A program made the position numbers and the translations under genes. The notes under the pieces are model-generated. The model made no database searches. It was not told the DNA's origin and was given only the letters and a program-made list of their open reading frames with translations. This document shows, piece after piece, positions 11,863 through 23,284 of a DNA stretch of 64,000 nucleotides (positions within the stretch are counted from its first letter, which is position 1; the number at the start of each line of letters is the position of its first letter). The stretch spans positions 186,001 to 250,000 of the forward strand of contig MU008175.1 in the NCBI GenBank assembly GCA_010909165.1, read 5' to 3'. This DNA comes from Anthoceros angustus (taxonomy: Eukaryota; Streptophyta; Anthocerotopsida; Anthocerotales; Anthocerotaceae).

Positions 11863-13079
11863 GGTACTTAACAACTTGTACCATGGTGTGCTTAAGCTAC
11901 TTACACCAAAGGCATCCAACTCCATTTAGGCACCCCATCTAAGTACCAATCCAAGCTCAGAATGCTTAATCACGGCGTTCTTATAAATGTGTGTCCATTT
12001 GGCCCAGGCCATTTGGCCAAGGATGCCATCCAATTACAGGCGGATTATTTTTATACAAGTAGTTATACATATTTTTGAGAAAGATGATTTTTATTCAAAG
12101 AATATAGCAGGTAGTATACACAAACAACCAATTCAACACCAACGTGTTGGGGGCTTAGGATCGTTGTACCCAATAAAGACTCATTTAATAAGAATCTATG
12201 AGGATCTTATATCAGGATAACCCAAGCCTCCATCCCTCAAATATTCAATTGGATGGCTGTTTCATAGAGTAGGACATAATTTCATACTCTCGACTCACAC
12301 ATCAGTTTCTGAAATAATATCAAGGACATGAAATAATGTAGGTAGTCTCAATGACAGAAGCCGGTGTAGCAGCACTTTGAGTAACGTTCATAGAGTAAAA
12401 AATATGTAGGTCAACTCAACAACAAGAATCAATGTAGCAACTAATAAGTAAAGGGAAGATTTATTGAGGTGAAAGAACGATGGAAAGAGACCATCTAGGA
12501 GGGGACAACAAATGGGGACCCGGGGGTCGGAGTGAAGAGGAGCAACTGAGCTCCCTACTAATAAGTAATGCTCATAACAATTAAAGCATCAATCAATTGC
12601 AATATTGTAAAAATTGAAGCTACACTATGCCTATCCATAGTCCAATTTGCCTCCCTACTTTATGGTGGCTTTACATTCTCATGAAAAATAGCTTGTGAAA
12701 TTCAATGCCTCTAATTAGTCCTTCAATGCATATACATCGTTTGTTGGTCGGAGTTTCTTTTGAATACTGAATCAAGGAGAAGATTAAGGATAATATATTT
12801 TGGGATAATAGCCCAAATCACTAGCCCACCAGGAGTCAAATCACATGATAATAACTGGAAACCTGCTTGTCATCATCATGCTCCATCCTCATCCTAGAGG
12901 GCCACCAAAGCACTGATCTAAGTGGTCATTCTATTGACTATATGACTATCATTTTTGAATATGCCATATCCTACTCTTGTTCCCGCTTCTCCCCATGCTT
13001 AGCCTCAAAATGCCCATATATCTTCCTGCAAAATTTGATTCTCTTATATATAATTAAGTAGCTACGAAAATTGTCCCGG
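11863..13079. other. AT-rich intergenic DNA, no supported gene
   Basis: Frames are short and no motif is visible. A plus-strand ORF at 11987-12220 (77 codons) has no recognisable domain. Confidence 0.45.
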
Positions 13080-13454
13080 TTACATTCTGATCATCCACTG
13101 CCAGCACAAGAATAATAGAAGCCCCTCGTCAAGGATAACTACACTCAATAAAATGTAAAGTAGCTCCCTCATTGCACGTTCGTCGGGATGTTCCAATATC
13201 ACACGCCAAAGGAACACAATTACAAAAATACTTATACCAACTAGAATGGAAAGTACTCCGCTCACTGCATATTTGTTAATGAGTTGCAAATGAGCTTGGA
13301 CCTCTTCAAAAATGTCATCATCACTATCATTGTTATCATCTTCAGACTCGTGATCATAATCACCATCATTGTTATCCTCTTGAAGATTGTCATCAACACC
13401 AAGTGCAACAAAGCTCTTGGGAAACATGTCAATAAGTAGGTTGAAATCTTCCAT
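13080..13454 (-). CDS. Hypothetical small acidic protein with two predicted membrane helices
   Basis: This 124-codon minus-strand ORF has a non-random layout. Residues 1-20 are hydrophobic and neutral. Residues about 21-50 are very acidic and Asn/Asp-rich (DDNLQEDNNDGDYDHESEDD). Residues about 60-87 form a strong hydrophobic helix (YAVSGVLSILVGISIFVIVF). After a short charged loop (HPDERAM), a second hydrophobic helix ends near the C-terminus. This would suit a two-pass membrane protein with an acidic soluble tail. I do not recognise the family, and no splice sites or promoter can be assigned. The acidic part is built from GAT/GAC/AAT triplets (cat/atc/att on the plus strand), which can also arise as a trinucleotide expansion. 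It may be a real small gene, an exon, or chance in AT-rich DNA. Confidence 0.3.
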   Translation of the reverse strand: MEDFNLLIDMFPKSFVALGVDDNLQEDNNDGDYDHESEDDNNDSDDDIFEEVQAHLQLINKYAVSGVLSILVGISIFVIVFLWRVILEHPDERAMRELLYILLSVVILDEGLLLFLCWQWMIRM

Positions 13455-14040
13455 GTGGATAATCTATCGCCCGTTTAAAATACGTGGGTACATTAAGAAT
13501 AACATTTAGCGTCAAACCCCACGTTGTGAACAAATGACAATGCAATGAAGAAGACTAATGAAAGTTGGCCTCATAGACTATTTAAGGTCAAGCAATTCTA
13601 TCCATGACATACAATGGGATTAAACATATTTTAACTGTAAAGATTGGGCACAACCACCTCATGGATTCTGCAGCCACATTAATAAGTAAATTTGATGGAT
13701 ATATATATAACGTAATATTGTATTCTTGAGTTGAATCTTCCATAATCTTCATGATTCTCTCTCTAGATATGATCTTCTCATTGTTTCTATATCTTATTTA
13801 TTTTGAGATAAAGAGAAGTAAAATTTTTACATGTAGTAGAATCACCATTCAATATATGGTCTTCCCATTGTTCCTTTATCTTTTTTTAATTTGAGCCAGA
13901 GAGAAATGATATTTTTATATGTGGTACAATCGCAATTTCAGTCTGGCATAAGGGCTGATGGCAATGAATGTTATCATTGGTTTTGTTTTCTAAAGACCAT
14001 GTTACGGACCATTTCAATAGTTGAGTAAAATAGATGTGTA

Positions 14041-14147
14041 ACGACCAGCGGCGATATGGTAAACCTGTCCTGAGCTGATGGTGTATATGGTGTATGTCAT
14101 CCCTCTCGGCCGCTACACAACTTGCTTGCTTATCTCTCTATTTGAAG
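14041..14147. repeat. Direct repeat, copy 1
   Basis: Starts ACGACCAGCGGCG and includes GTCATCCCTCTCGGCCGCTAC; recurs in direct orientation 342 bases downstream with about ten substitutions. Confidence 0.8.
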
Positions 14148-14382
14148 GTTTTCTCTCTCTATATTGGAAGGTTTTGCAGTCACTATGTTGAAGTATATTG
14201 CCATGCTTAGGGTCTCTTATTGTAGCTGACTTGCATGCATTATTTTTGAACATTGATTTTAACTAAGTGCGCACCAATTGAGCTGACAAAGGTCTCCCAT
14301 CTTGATTGTTGGCTCTTCTCGCCATGTTATTGAGGCCGTCATCGCTTTTGTTGGCCATACTCGCTATGCTATTCAGCTATGT

Positions 14383-14489
14383 ACGACCAGCGGCGACGTG
14401 GTAAACCCGCCCTAAGCTGATGGTGTCTGTGGTGTATGTCATCCCTCTCGGCCGCTACGCAGCTCCCTTGCTTATCTTCATGTTTGAAG
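14383..14489. repeat. Direct repeat, copy 2
   Basis: Second copy of the 14041-14147 sequence, diverged mainly at C/T positions, as expected from decay of methylated cytosines. The 235 bases between the copies do not repeat. Confidence 0.8.
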
Positions 14490-15189
14490 ATTTTTATCAA
14501 CTAGTGTGGAAAAACACTTCACATGAGAATTCAGCATAGCATATTGCTATTCAATATTGTGCAAACTCTCTTTACATGAGAATTTGGCACAATACTTCCA
14601 TTATTCTTATCTCGTGTAGAAAATTTCTCACTTGAGAATAACGCTCAGCACATTATTATTCACTCATCAATTGTGGAATTGTTATCTACTCATACTTGGC
14701 TGAGGAGGTTTATGGAGTCGTGCTGGAGTGGTATTTAGGGAATGGTGTTCTCAATGGTTTTGGAGCGGTGAGCGATGTTCTCAAGGGTCTTCTATACATG
14801 GTCTTTTCCAGGGTCTTCTCCTGGTCTTTTTCCAGGGCTCCCCAGTATGATGCGGGCCACCCAATCTGCGCCTATCTAGGACACCCCCTGCCCGGTCTGC
14901 TCTCAACTTTGCTCTGGGATCAAGGAGGTGAAATATCACATTGGGCATAAGCACAAGGATTTCGACAAGACTACTTGGGAGGCACAAGTATGGCTTGCTT
15001 CTTCTTCCGGTGCAGCGGCTCACCCAATCCCTCTTCCGAAGCCTCCCTACCGCCGCCCAGTCTTGGGAGTGGCCTCCAGTAGTCCAACCACTGTGGCTGG
15101 CGCGCCACTCATTTCTCGAGCCCCGCCTCTACTCGAGGCGTCTTTACGATGATGTTCACCCCGCATGTGGGTGGCACTGACGCCAGCGC

Positions 15190-15800
15190 CAGACAATCCT
15201 GTCACAGTAAGGAGTCCGCCCAAGAGAATGATAAGCTCCGTTTGCAGCGTTTCGACCGATTCTCTTACACTCGCTCAGCTTTAACACACGCAATCGTCGT
15301 TTTGCGCTAACTTCTGCGTTCACGAGCAGGCCGGTGTGGCCAAGCGTTTAAGGACCCATTGCGTCCGTATCGTTCCGCCACGTCCTCGTTCCTTTAGTCC
15401 GTTCCTCTCATCACTCTCACTCGCTCATCAACCTTGGAAGAAAGCAAGTAGCTACAGTCGGACCTCCTCCGTTGCTCAGCGGGCCTCTCCGTCCGGGCTC
15501 TGCCGCCCTCCGGAGTTCCTCCGGCTCACACGTTCCCGTCACCGGCGGTCGGCTGCTGCAGGCGAACACGGGGTCCCGATCGCTCTTCCCTGCACACACC
15601 ACCACCGTTAGGGTCCGTCACGGGACCTTGATCGATCTCTCGGGGCTGTGCGTGCACCTTTCGATGACTCGGGACTCACGTTAGCATGAAGACACACAAG
15701 GTGCAAGCAGCATCAACACCAAGAGAAGATGATTTATTGAGCGCCTCGGCCCTCTTATACTACACCCAAGTTGGCGTCTTTATTACACCCTATTACGGTG
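15190..15800 (-). repeat. LTR-like segment, copy 1 (inverted relative to 44.94-45.43 kb)
   Basis: About 480 bases of this segment recur in reverse orientation at 44942-45430, including CGTTAGCATGAAGACACACA at the left edge of the shared part. Read on the minus strand it has a TATA-like TATAAGAGGG and then CTCAATAAATC just before the shared part, the layout of an LTR promoter and polyadenylation region. Classification as an LTR is inference: no clean TG...CA ends or target-site duplication were found. Confidence 0.55.
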
Positions 15801-16740
15801 GTGGCCAGCTGATGCATGTCGACGCCATCCTATTCCTTCCCTCCTATCTCCTTCGTCGGTGGGCACAGGGGAGGTCACAGGTTCCGTCTCGGTATTGGTG
15901 GTCAATCTCCCGTCACGGCAGTTGCGCGCAATCGGATGATCCGGCGGGCCCCTTCCTCTTCCGGAATCACATCGGGTTGGGCTCGTGATGCGGCGACGGC
16001 CCGTTACCACAACGTCTTCCTCCCAGCCCCGGTGGGTCCCCTCCCGGTGAGACCCATGGCGCTCCCCGGCGTAAGTCGGAGGGGACTCCTCCTTGCTTTC
16101 ACAGTCGGACCTCGGGGTCCGGCCTCGACTCCCGAGTCTCGAACTTGAGTGCCTTATTTCCCGAGTCCGGACCTCGGGGTCGGTCTCATCTCGGGGTTCG
16201 GACCTCGGGTCCGGGAACTTATTCAGTCCGGTCCCCAAGCTCCGGACCCCTTATCTGCGGACCACTTCTTGCTAGGCCCTCATCCCTACCACGGCCCTTG
16301 TCTTGGGTGGGTTGATTTCTCCTTCCGCGCCCCTTCGGGGCCCCCATCTCTATCCTCCGGCGGGTTGCGGTGGACTTACCCAGGTCCGTTGTATTGGCGC
16401 GTCTGCTCCTCCACAGGCTCTTCTCCCCGCCGTCGTCTCCAAGCAGGGGCCACTAGGGTCCGTCTTGTCCCCATGTCCTTCATCTCCTTGAGCCTTCCGG
16501 GTCCGTCCGTTTGTGGGAGGCTTCAATGCCTTAAGGAGCTCGGCGTGGTAGGCAAAATCCGAGTCAATTCTTTGGATTGCCTCTTCCACATGTGCGGAGC
16601 ACCCGATACTCCTTTCGCCATTGGTGCTCACGGAGGCTGTTGTCCAACTTCTTTGGACCATCTCCCCGAGTTTGTATTTGGAGCGGGCCGAATCTCGCGA
16701 GGCCACAAGGACGCCTCGGTCACCTCCCTGCACCGCCGCT
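15801..16740 (-). mobile_element. Decayed retroelement, distal part (left of the CACTA insertion)
   Basis: The minus strand carries protein-like but frame-broken stretches rich in Arg, Gly, Pro and Ser, such as ORFs at 15783-16238 and 16350-16733. No catalytic domain is recognisable. The segment ends abruptly where the CACTA terminal repeat begins at 16741. Similar low-complexity charged coding debris on the same strand resumes right of the CACTA at 31517, so both flanks probably belong to one interrupted element. Confidence 0.45.
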
Positions 16741-16742
16741 CC

Positions 16743-16768
16743 CTACTAGAAAAGGCAGCCTATGTTAC
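16743..16768 (+). repeat. CACTA left terminal inverted repeat
   Basis: CTACTAGAAAAGGCAGCC then TATGTTAC; reverse complement of 31491-31516 with a single T/C difference. Confidence 0.92.
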
Positions 16769-17010
16769 ACTTATGTTAAGATTTGGACCCCGGATGTAAC
16801 ACTTATGTTGCAATTTTGGGGTCATGTAACACTTTTGGGCGCTTGTTACACTTTGGCTTGGAAACCAAACGAGTGTTTGTTGCAACCATGTTGCAAGTGT
16901 GTTGCAATTTTGTTGAGATGAAGTGAGGCGCTTTTGTCCTCTCTCAAGATTGCAACACACAGTTTGCAACATATAAAGTGTTACAAGAAAAGTCTTGTAA
17001 CACTTTTGGA
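16769..17010. promoter_or_regulatory. CACTA left subterminal repeat zone
   Basis: TGTAACACTT or its variants occur about five times and GTTGCAA about five times within 250 bases, in both orientations (for example AAGTGTTACAAGA near 16977 next to CTTGTAACACTT). In En/Spm-type elements such zones bind the element-encoded DNA-binding protein; that role is inferred from the family. Confidence 0.7.
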
Positions 17011-18965
17011 GGCTTGGTAGAACCTCCTCCCCATCTACCTTCCTCCTTTACTACATTTACCATATAGAATACTTGGTTTCCCTTATTACCTCGTATGAAT
17101 ACATATAAATAAATACATGTACATACCTTATAGAATCTTGGTATTGGTAATATGCCATATACGATAATTTCATGACATACGGTTATATTTCATTTTGTAT
17201 AAAACACGGTTATCGACACACGATACGTCGTAAATTGTACACGTCCGATACTATACTTTGTATTCATCATTCACGAAAACTGCGGATACATACATCCCAC
17301 ATTTCACCCTCCTATTTTTGTGTATCCTGTCGCGAACCTACCTTCTCTAGCGGGCGTTACGTGCGGCTTGTCCCCATGCCCATCGGCTTCTTGCCATGGC
17401 TCGCCCACCCTTCTTATCATTTACTACTTTGTCCTTCCGCCTAGGAGTTTGCTTTGCGTAGCGGTTCTTTTCGCTCCATGGCGCTTCTTCATTTCTAATT
17501 TCCTACTCCTCATCGTATGCATGAGAAGGAAACCTCCTACAACCCCTTTTGCGATTTTCTTCCTCCCTTCCTCTTGCGTTCGTCGCGACCCTTTCCCTTT
17601 CCATCGCATCCACCTCCCTTCCTCCTTGCGCACCCACGGTACAAACATCGCAGCATGCCCTTGATTACATGTGCAGCATATAGTGGTGTGCTACGACCTT
17701 CAATTGCTTACCTTCCACTTTTATCGTTTTCTTATGTACCTCTTGCCCACCATCTGCTCCTTCCATCCTCGCTCTTTCCTGTGGCGGCCTGCCAGTCACA
17801 CGCTGCCTCCGATTACCTCCCCGCTTTCCTCTTTCGGCCTCCACCTTTTGTCACAGGTGGCGTAGCCTCCAATGGGGCCCCGCTGTGGAGGTCCATGCTT
17901 TCAGCATCGGAGTGCGCCAGGTATGTGTCTGGCACGAAGTTAGGCACGCCCTCAATGTCGTCCGCTGCCTCATACTGCGCCACTGTTGTTTCCGGCGTTG
18001 CTGCCATCAATGTACCCCATTTGCCGTCTGCCTCTTTCTCCCTCCCCCTCGACAATTCCCTCATGGCTGCCACTCGCCTTTTGGCCCCCACCACGACCAT
18101 GGCTTCTGCTTGCGGACCCACGCCTCTCCTCCATTCGCCACCGCCTCTCCCCTCTCCCACCCCATTTGTTCACTGGACCATACTGCCCCTTCTTGGTGAC
18201 GACACAATTGCCTCCGCTGCGAATTCTCATCCGCCCGATTCCATCCCTCATGTCTTTCACGGCCCTCGTCACTCCCTCGACCCCATCTCCGTCCACAATG
18301 TGCGATTACGCGTCACTGGCGTGTGGCACACCTCCCAACACACGCCCTTTACCCCGGCTGCCCTCTTGACACACCCCTCCTTCCGTGAACCGGCATGGCC
18401 GCTACAGCTGATTCCAAGTCCCTCCCCGCCTACCAAGGCCGCAGCAGCGGTGACGGCACACCGTGGTGTGTCCGTCACGGCGCCCTCTCCCTACACATCT
18501 TCTCACACTCTCGGCATTCACACTATCACCAGGCATGGACGTTCCATCACCTTCGGGTGATCGTGGCGTCGTCGGCACCACGATCACATTGCCCGTCATA
18601 GCCTCACTCTGGACACCTGTTTCCACCATCTGCACCATCCCACCTTCGTGGCAGACCAAGCCTGCCCCTCCCCTCCGTTTCTCTTTCGTGTTTTGTCTCC
18701 CCTCCTCTCTCCCAATGCATTCTACTCCCACCGTCCTCCTACTTATCCCCCCCACATCCACACCACCACCTCCTGCAGTGCCCATCTTCCATCCTTCGTC
18801 GGAAATGCCACGGATCTGGATCCATCTCCAATTCCATGTCGTTCAACAAAATTGTCATCTCCTTGTCCTCTGGCCATAGCTTTGAACCTCGGGTGGTTCG
18901 GTTATTCCATGTCTTACCATTGTATGAACTCGGGACGGACCGCCCTGTCATGAACAGAGGTTGCA
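17011..18965. other. CACTA interior, C-rich, no assigned domain
   Basis: A plus-strand ORF of 347 codons (17517-18560) is Pro/Ser/His-rich and looks like the complement of C-rich DNA rather than a protein family. On the minus strand, 18739-18966 has a more protein-like sequence (SKLWPEDKEMTILLNDMELE) and may be a distal exon of the gene at 19032-19862. Overlapping opposite-strand ORFs mean composition alone can explain the open frames. Confidence 0.4.
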
Positions 18966-19031
18966 TGGAGATCGTCCTCTTGATCTCCCAAATTCAGCCT
19001 CCTCTTGATTTGGGTACCTCCATGCTTCTTC

Positions 19032-19862
19032 TCAAACCGAAGCACCCATCCGGCCGCCTCCCTTGCCCCAAGGGTTTGGCCCCATCCCTCCGTTTTGGCC
19101 TCTCTTTTCAAGTTCATACTTGATGGCTCGAACTTCCGTTTCGTTGCAGCTCCATCCGAGCCGAGCAAGGGCATCTTCCCACTCCTCCTCGTCCACCATG
19201 CTCGGCTTCTTACCGCTCCTCCCCCTCCTCCCCCTCCCTCTCCTCTGCAGCCTTTGCGGCCTCCACATCGAGAATTGCGCGTGCGAGTCATTTCGAAGTG
19301 TCGGCTTATCTTGGACTTCACCACCGGTCGGGAAGGCTTCCGACACCGATTTCACTAACCGTCCCTTCTCCCCTCTCGGAACGTCGCGCCATCTTGCCAT
19401 GTTCCCCAGTTCATTCACAACCTTTGTCCTCACCAGTTTCAACAGCTCTTCGTGCCTTGCTTCGCTCAGACCCCCGAACAACATCGGATTCCCTTCCCTT
19501 CCTGTCCTTTGCTTTTGCATTGCCTCCTTCAGCCATTTCACGCCATTCCTTTTTATCAAGGCTGTCACCAGTGCATCGTTGTCCACCTCACACACCACTC
19601 CATCAGCATCCAGCTGCTGCACACTCTCCTCTCCGCTTGTCATCACACCTCCCCCTTGTCGAAATTGCCGTCGCCATTCCTCATCCAGTTCTTGTGCGTG
19701 CGTCGGCGCGATCGACCACCACGGGTTGCCACCGTCCTCGGTTTTGATTTGCCTTCGCGGTCCCAACCACCTCCCGTGTTGCCATGGGCTGCCTCCACAT
19801 GTCTCTGCGCATGAGCAGTGCCGGCATGCCAAGCAAGGTGCACACGCGAAGCGGCGCATCAA
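19032..19862 (-). CDS. Unrecognised 276-codon ORF inside the CACTA element
   Basis: The longest ORF on the transposase strand outside TNP2. Residues about 1-50 are Cys/His/Trp-rich. The centre (about 55-165) looks like a folded, charged helical domain (TALIKRNGVKWLKEAMQKQR, HEELLKLVRTKVVNELGNMA). Residues about 190-215 are a basic Arg/Gly-rich linker (QRRGRGRRGRSGKKPS), followed by an acidic-aromatic helix (DEEEWEDALARLGWSCNETE). It lies downstream of the transposase in the same orientation, where En/Spm-type elements often encode a second protein that binds the ends. A TNPA-like role is therefore possible, but I see no diagnostic motif. A plus-strand ORF of 271 codons overlaps it almost entirely and has the Pro/Ser-rich look of an antisense shadow. 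Start chosen as the first ATG; an intron-containing gene model would differ. Confidence 0.4.
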   Translation of the reverse strand: MMRRFACAPCLACRHCSCAETCGGSPWQHGRWLGPRRQIKTEDGGNPWWSIAPTHAQELDEEWRRQFRQGGGVMTSGEESVQQLDADGVVCEVDNDALVTALIKRNGVKWLKEAMQKQRTGREGNPMLFGGLSEARHEELLKLVRTKVVNELGNMARWRDVPRGEKGRLVKSVSEAFPTGGEVQDKPTLRNDSHAQFSMWRPQRLQRRGRGRRGRSGKKPSMVDEEEWEDALARLGWSCNETEVRAIKYELEKRGQNGGMGPNPWGKGGGRMGASV

Positions 19863-20787
19863 CGTGTGTACAAATTGAACAAGGCGTTCTTGTCAATCCG
19901 GTCTCGAAACACCCACCTCATCGATAGCAAAGCATCGTCACCCTGCGTTCAATTCGACGCAATGCTCCAAGTCCGCGTCGCCGGGCTGGGATATTCCACG
20001 TCTCCATGTCCTCAAATCGCCATTGGTTGGGCTGCCATGTTCCCTTGTCCCTCACAACTCTCGTGTGTCTATGTAGGATGCGGTGGCTGGTGAGGTAGCC
20101 TCGGATCGGAGGTGTTAGGTGGGCTGGGGTGGATGGCAGCTCGAGACGAGCTTGCCCTCTCATCCTCCCCACCCACCTACGGATAGGCGGCGGCGTCGGC
20201 GGCGCCTGCCGGCAGTGGTGCTCTAGCGGTATCGATGTCGCAAACTCGGCTTCCACGCCCTTCCTTCTCCATTGCCCGTTGGCGGGCGCCACCGCGCCAT
20301 CTTGAAGGCATTGGCTTGCCCCTTCCGATAGTTGCCAAGCCAAGGTGCATCGCCAAAATTCAAAGCTCGTCATATGGAAAGCCTTTGTTTGCAAACTGGT
20401 CGGCCGCCTGTCTTTTACTGTTTCCGCCGGAGATCAGCGTCCTCACTGTGCCCTTTCTCCTTCGCCATAATGACTAGTGTTTTATATTATGACAACTTGT
20501 AGTCCCTTGCCCACATTGAGTGCAGATCTAGAAGCGCTCATCAATGCATATTGCCGATAATCATTGTCGTCATGTGAACACTGCCACTGAAGACCATGGT
20601 ATTTAGCAGTGTCACGTTGGTTACGTTGTCTTCCATTTGAGCCATATTACGTTCGTCGATGGTCCGGAGGTTCGCCCCATCTTCGTAGTGTCACGTTGGT
20701 TCTTTCCAATGGAGCCACATTACATTCGTTCGTCGGTGGTCCGGAGGTTCGCCCCATCCTCGGCGTCCATAGGCCACATGCCATGCG

Positions 20788-21054
20788 CTATATGGCTCCG
20801 TCCACTCGCTCCGTGTCCCTCCATCCCCTCGCCGGTGTGGGCACGGCGATGGCCCAGCCTATGTTTTCATCCCCCGTCTCCGGATGCAGCATGCACTGCG
20901 TCACCTGCGATGGCCACACAAACGGACCATCTATTGAGCGCACCCTGTACACACAAACTTTCTCCGTATTTACAATGTCAAATCCGGTGTACGACTTTCG
21001 CATCGATGGCCTTGTCCCTCCTGGCTGACACTCGTACCATCTAACCTTCAACAA
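20788..21054 (-). pseudogene. CACTA transposase, C-terminal DUF4216-like part
   Basis: The minus-strand frame begins LKVRWYECQP and continues through SYTGFDIVNTEKVCVY and DGPFVWPSQVTQCMLHPETG to ENIGWAIAV. This follows the DUF4216 pattern of plant TNP2-type proteins (a W/F-rich start, G(F/I)..VN, then FI.A.QA.QV.YL). It lies downstream of the DUF4218 segment in the right order. Frame changes separate it from its neighbours, so it is a remnant and not an expressed exon. Confidence 0.7.
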
Positions 21055-21164
21055 AATTGGCTTAAACTCATGCGAGAACTGCAGGCGGAGTATTTGTTCT
21101 ATGTGCCCGTAGAACGGGCGCTCCTCTTCAATGTCGCCGCCAGTCGATCATGAGAAACTTGCGC

Positions 21165-21668
21165 TCACCGCACTATCCTTTGTACTCCGGCGTTTGTCCG
21201 CCTCCAGCGAGGTGGCGCCTTTGTTCCACATGTGGCTATATGCCCGCAACGCAGCCCATCCATGATTGCGGTCACTTCGTGGGTCATGCAAGGATGCCCA
21301 TCCCATGCGTTCAGCCCTTCTTCCATATATCCACCGCGAAAGTCCGTCGACCATCCCGTTACCGTTTGTCCTAACTTCTTCCTCGTACATGTCCAAGAAC
21401 GGTGCATCACCTCGTGTGATACAACACATATGTATGCTGGCGTGCCTCCACGGCATCCATAATGTACGCCGGCGACAGCACCTTCTCCCCATACGTTCAT
21501 CTGCGGTCCATGCTTCTCCCACGTGGCGTAATAGCGGCGGAGAAATGTCATGCCGAAATGCAAACTCTCCTCACGCATGTACCCCACCGCTATACTGGAC
21601 TCGGGCCTCGCGCTCTGTCGCACTGTCCGCTTCCTGGATCCTAAATACCTCTCCACGGGTACATCCAC
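21165..21668 (-). pseudogene. CACTA transposase, DUF4218-like part
   Basis: The minus-strand ORF opens with VERYLGSRKRTVRQSARPES followed by SIAVGYMREESLHF. This corresponds to the DUF4218 signature of TNP2-type transposases (ERYLG.LK..VRN.ARPEGSIAEGY..EE.L.F). The remainder carries on at lower resemblance and is probably out of frame. A second minus-strand frame (21148-21522) is partly a shadow and partly continues the same protein after a shift. Confidence 0.8.
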
Positions 21669-22388
21669 CTAGTGTGATGGCCCAAAGCGGCCACCTCGTC
21701 CACTAAGTGTAATATGAGGTGGGTTGATATATCAAACATCTTGGAAATTGCTTCTCGAGAGCACATTACCCTCACTTGCCTCTTGTGCTTGGATGTCCCG
21801 ACTCGGTATCGTCCGGCAAATCCACGTAAAAGCGTCCTAGCTTTACAACCGCCTTGTACACCTCGGCTCTATGCACCCCGGGAGGATGGGGAATATGATT
21901 TCCAACATAATGTGCAGTCATGGCATTTGGCCAACTTTCCGCTTTCCACCTTAGCGCTATGTTGGACCCATAGCACATGGGCGCTTGATGCGTTTAATGC
22001 CCTCAATCACGGTCTTCAAGTCGATTTGGACAAAGCGTCACGGCGCTGCGGTATTGGCCATCGTCACCTCTGAGCCACAACCATCTTTTCCCCGCTTGCT
22101 TCCATGTCCATGCGAAGCAATGTCATCTCGCTCTCCGGTGTGCCCGCCAGCCTCTGCATTGTTTTTCCACGTGCATCACATCCTTTGGCGCCCACACAAG
22201 CATGTGGCCGGATGGCGAGACTACGAACAAGGGACATTCTCCACGGTTCCAAAGTTGCCCGGACGGACGTCTGCGGTGTCGCGGCTTCTCTGCGTGCCAT
22301 ATCCGTCACAATATCATCGAGCGTTGGCGGCTTTGGTTTGGGTCGGTCCGATCCATCAAACCAATCGCATCCTCCACGTCCCCCGTCA

Positions 22389-23194
22389 TTAGTGGTAGCC
22401 AGCGCGATCCGACATAAGCGGGCTTTTCAAATCTGGAATAGCGAGAATCAAGGTCCGACCGACAATCGACGCTCTTCCTCTCACTTGCAATCCGGTGAGG
22501 GTACCCAACCCCGGGTAATCGGCAATGATGTGCAGAACCGCTGCGCGTAACTTGAAATGCCTCTTAGGATGGTTTACCGGCATTGAGAAATCTTCCATGT
22601 CCACCCCCCTCCATAACTCTTCGAGTTCATCTACCAGGGGTGCCATGTACACATCGAAATTTTTAACCATCCCCGGCCCTGGCACAATCAGAGGCATGAT
22701 GACATGCGCGTCCTTTGTGCTGGCCCAAGGTGGCATGTTGTGCACAAATACCAAAACCGGCCATATGGACGTGTTTGCGGACTGTGGCCAAAGCAGGTTG
22801 AACCTCATGGATAATGCTAACCTCAAGTTCCTCGGCTCATCGCGAAACCATCAAGCGCATCTAGTGCTCCATGCCGGGTATCCGCCATCATGGACATGTC
22901 CCCATTCTCGCTTTGCCTCCCGACATACCAAGTCATCAAGCGCTATTTCCGCCATTGAAACATGCGTTTGATCGCGGTTTCAAGGAAAATGCGGAGGACC
23001 TTCCGAGGACTCGACCGTTCATCAAACCCATCCACGAACGCGTCCCACACTTTGGGCAATGGTTGCGGTCCCGTACCACAGGCGAAACGCGATCTTCTCA
23101 CAAGCATGGATTTTCTCATATCGGGGCCAAATAGGTGCGATGACTTGGCCTCGTACATGTCCTTGGTAACTCGTTGATCGGCAAAAATCCACAC
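22389..23194 (-). pseudogene. CACTA transposase, TNP2 (Transposase_21) core
   Basis: Two adjacent minus-strand frames give the core domain. The upstream one (22943-23194) contains VDGFDERSSPRKVLRIFLET then AIKRMFQW, matching the P.KVLR.FPL.PRLKR.F motif, and is preceded in another frame by a CPKCG motif. The downstream one (22389-22826) has VFVHNMPPWASTKDAHVIMP, then LIVPGPGMVKNFDVYMAPLV, then DELEELWRGV. These are the hallmark blocks of Transposase_21: NLPPW..K..F..L..LIPGP, ...DVYL.PL.DEL..LW. Between them a frame encodes an RHGALDALDGFAMSR-like block equivalent to the RH...DG.A motif. At least two frameshifts or stops interrupt it. The protein would have cut the CACTA ends. Confidence 0.9.
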
Positions 23195-23284
23195 TTAAGA
23201 TCTTTAAGAGGGCTGTTAATGCGGCGTCGATGTCAAACATGGTTTGCCAAGACAACAACCGTGGCGCTTAGGCTCTCTTCGCTT

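Larger units (their letters stand above)
13455..15189. other. Intergenic DNA with an internal direct duplication
   Basis: Apart from the direct repeats at 14041-14147 and 14383-14489, nothing recognisable is present. The AT-rich left part changes to GC-rich at about 14.8 kb, approaching the retroelement that starts near 15.19 kb. Confidence 0.4.

Noticed and set aside
17517-18560. 347-codon plus-strand ORF as a gene
   Set aside because: Pro/Ser/His-rich composition follows from C-rich DNA. It has no domain, overlaps minus-strand ORFs and opposes the transposase strand.
19063-19878. 271-codon plus-strand ORF
   Set aside because: Near-complete antisense overlap of the more protein-like 276-codon minus-strand ORF; Ser/Pro/His-rich shadow composition.
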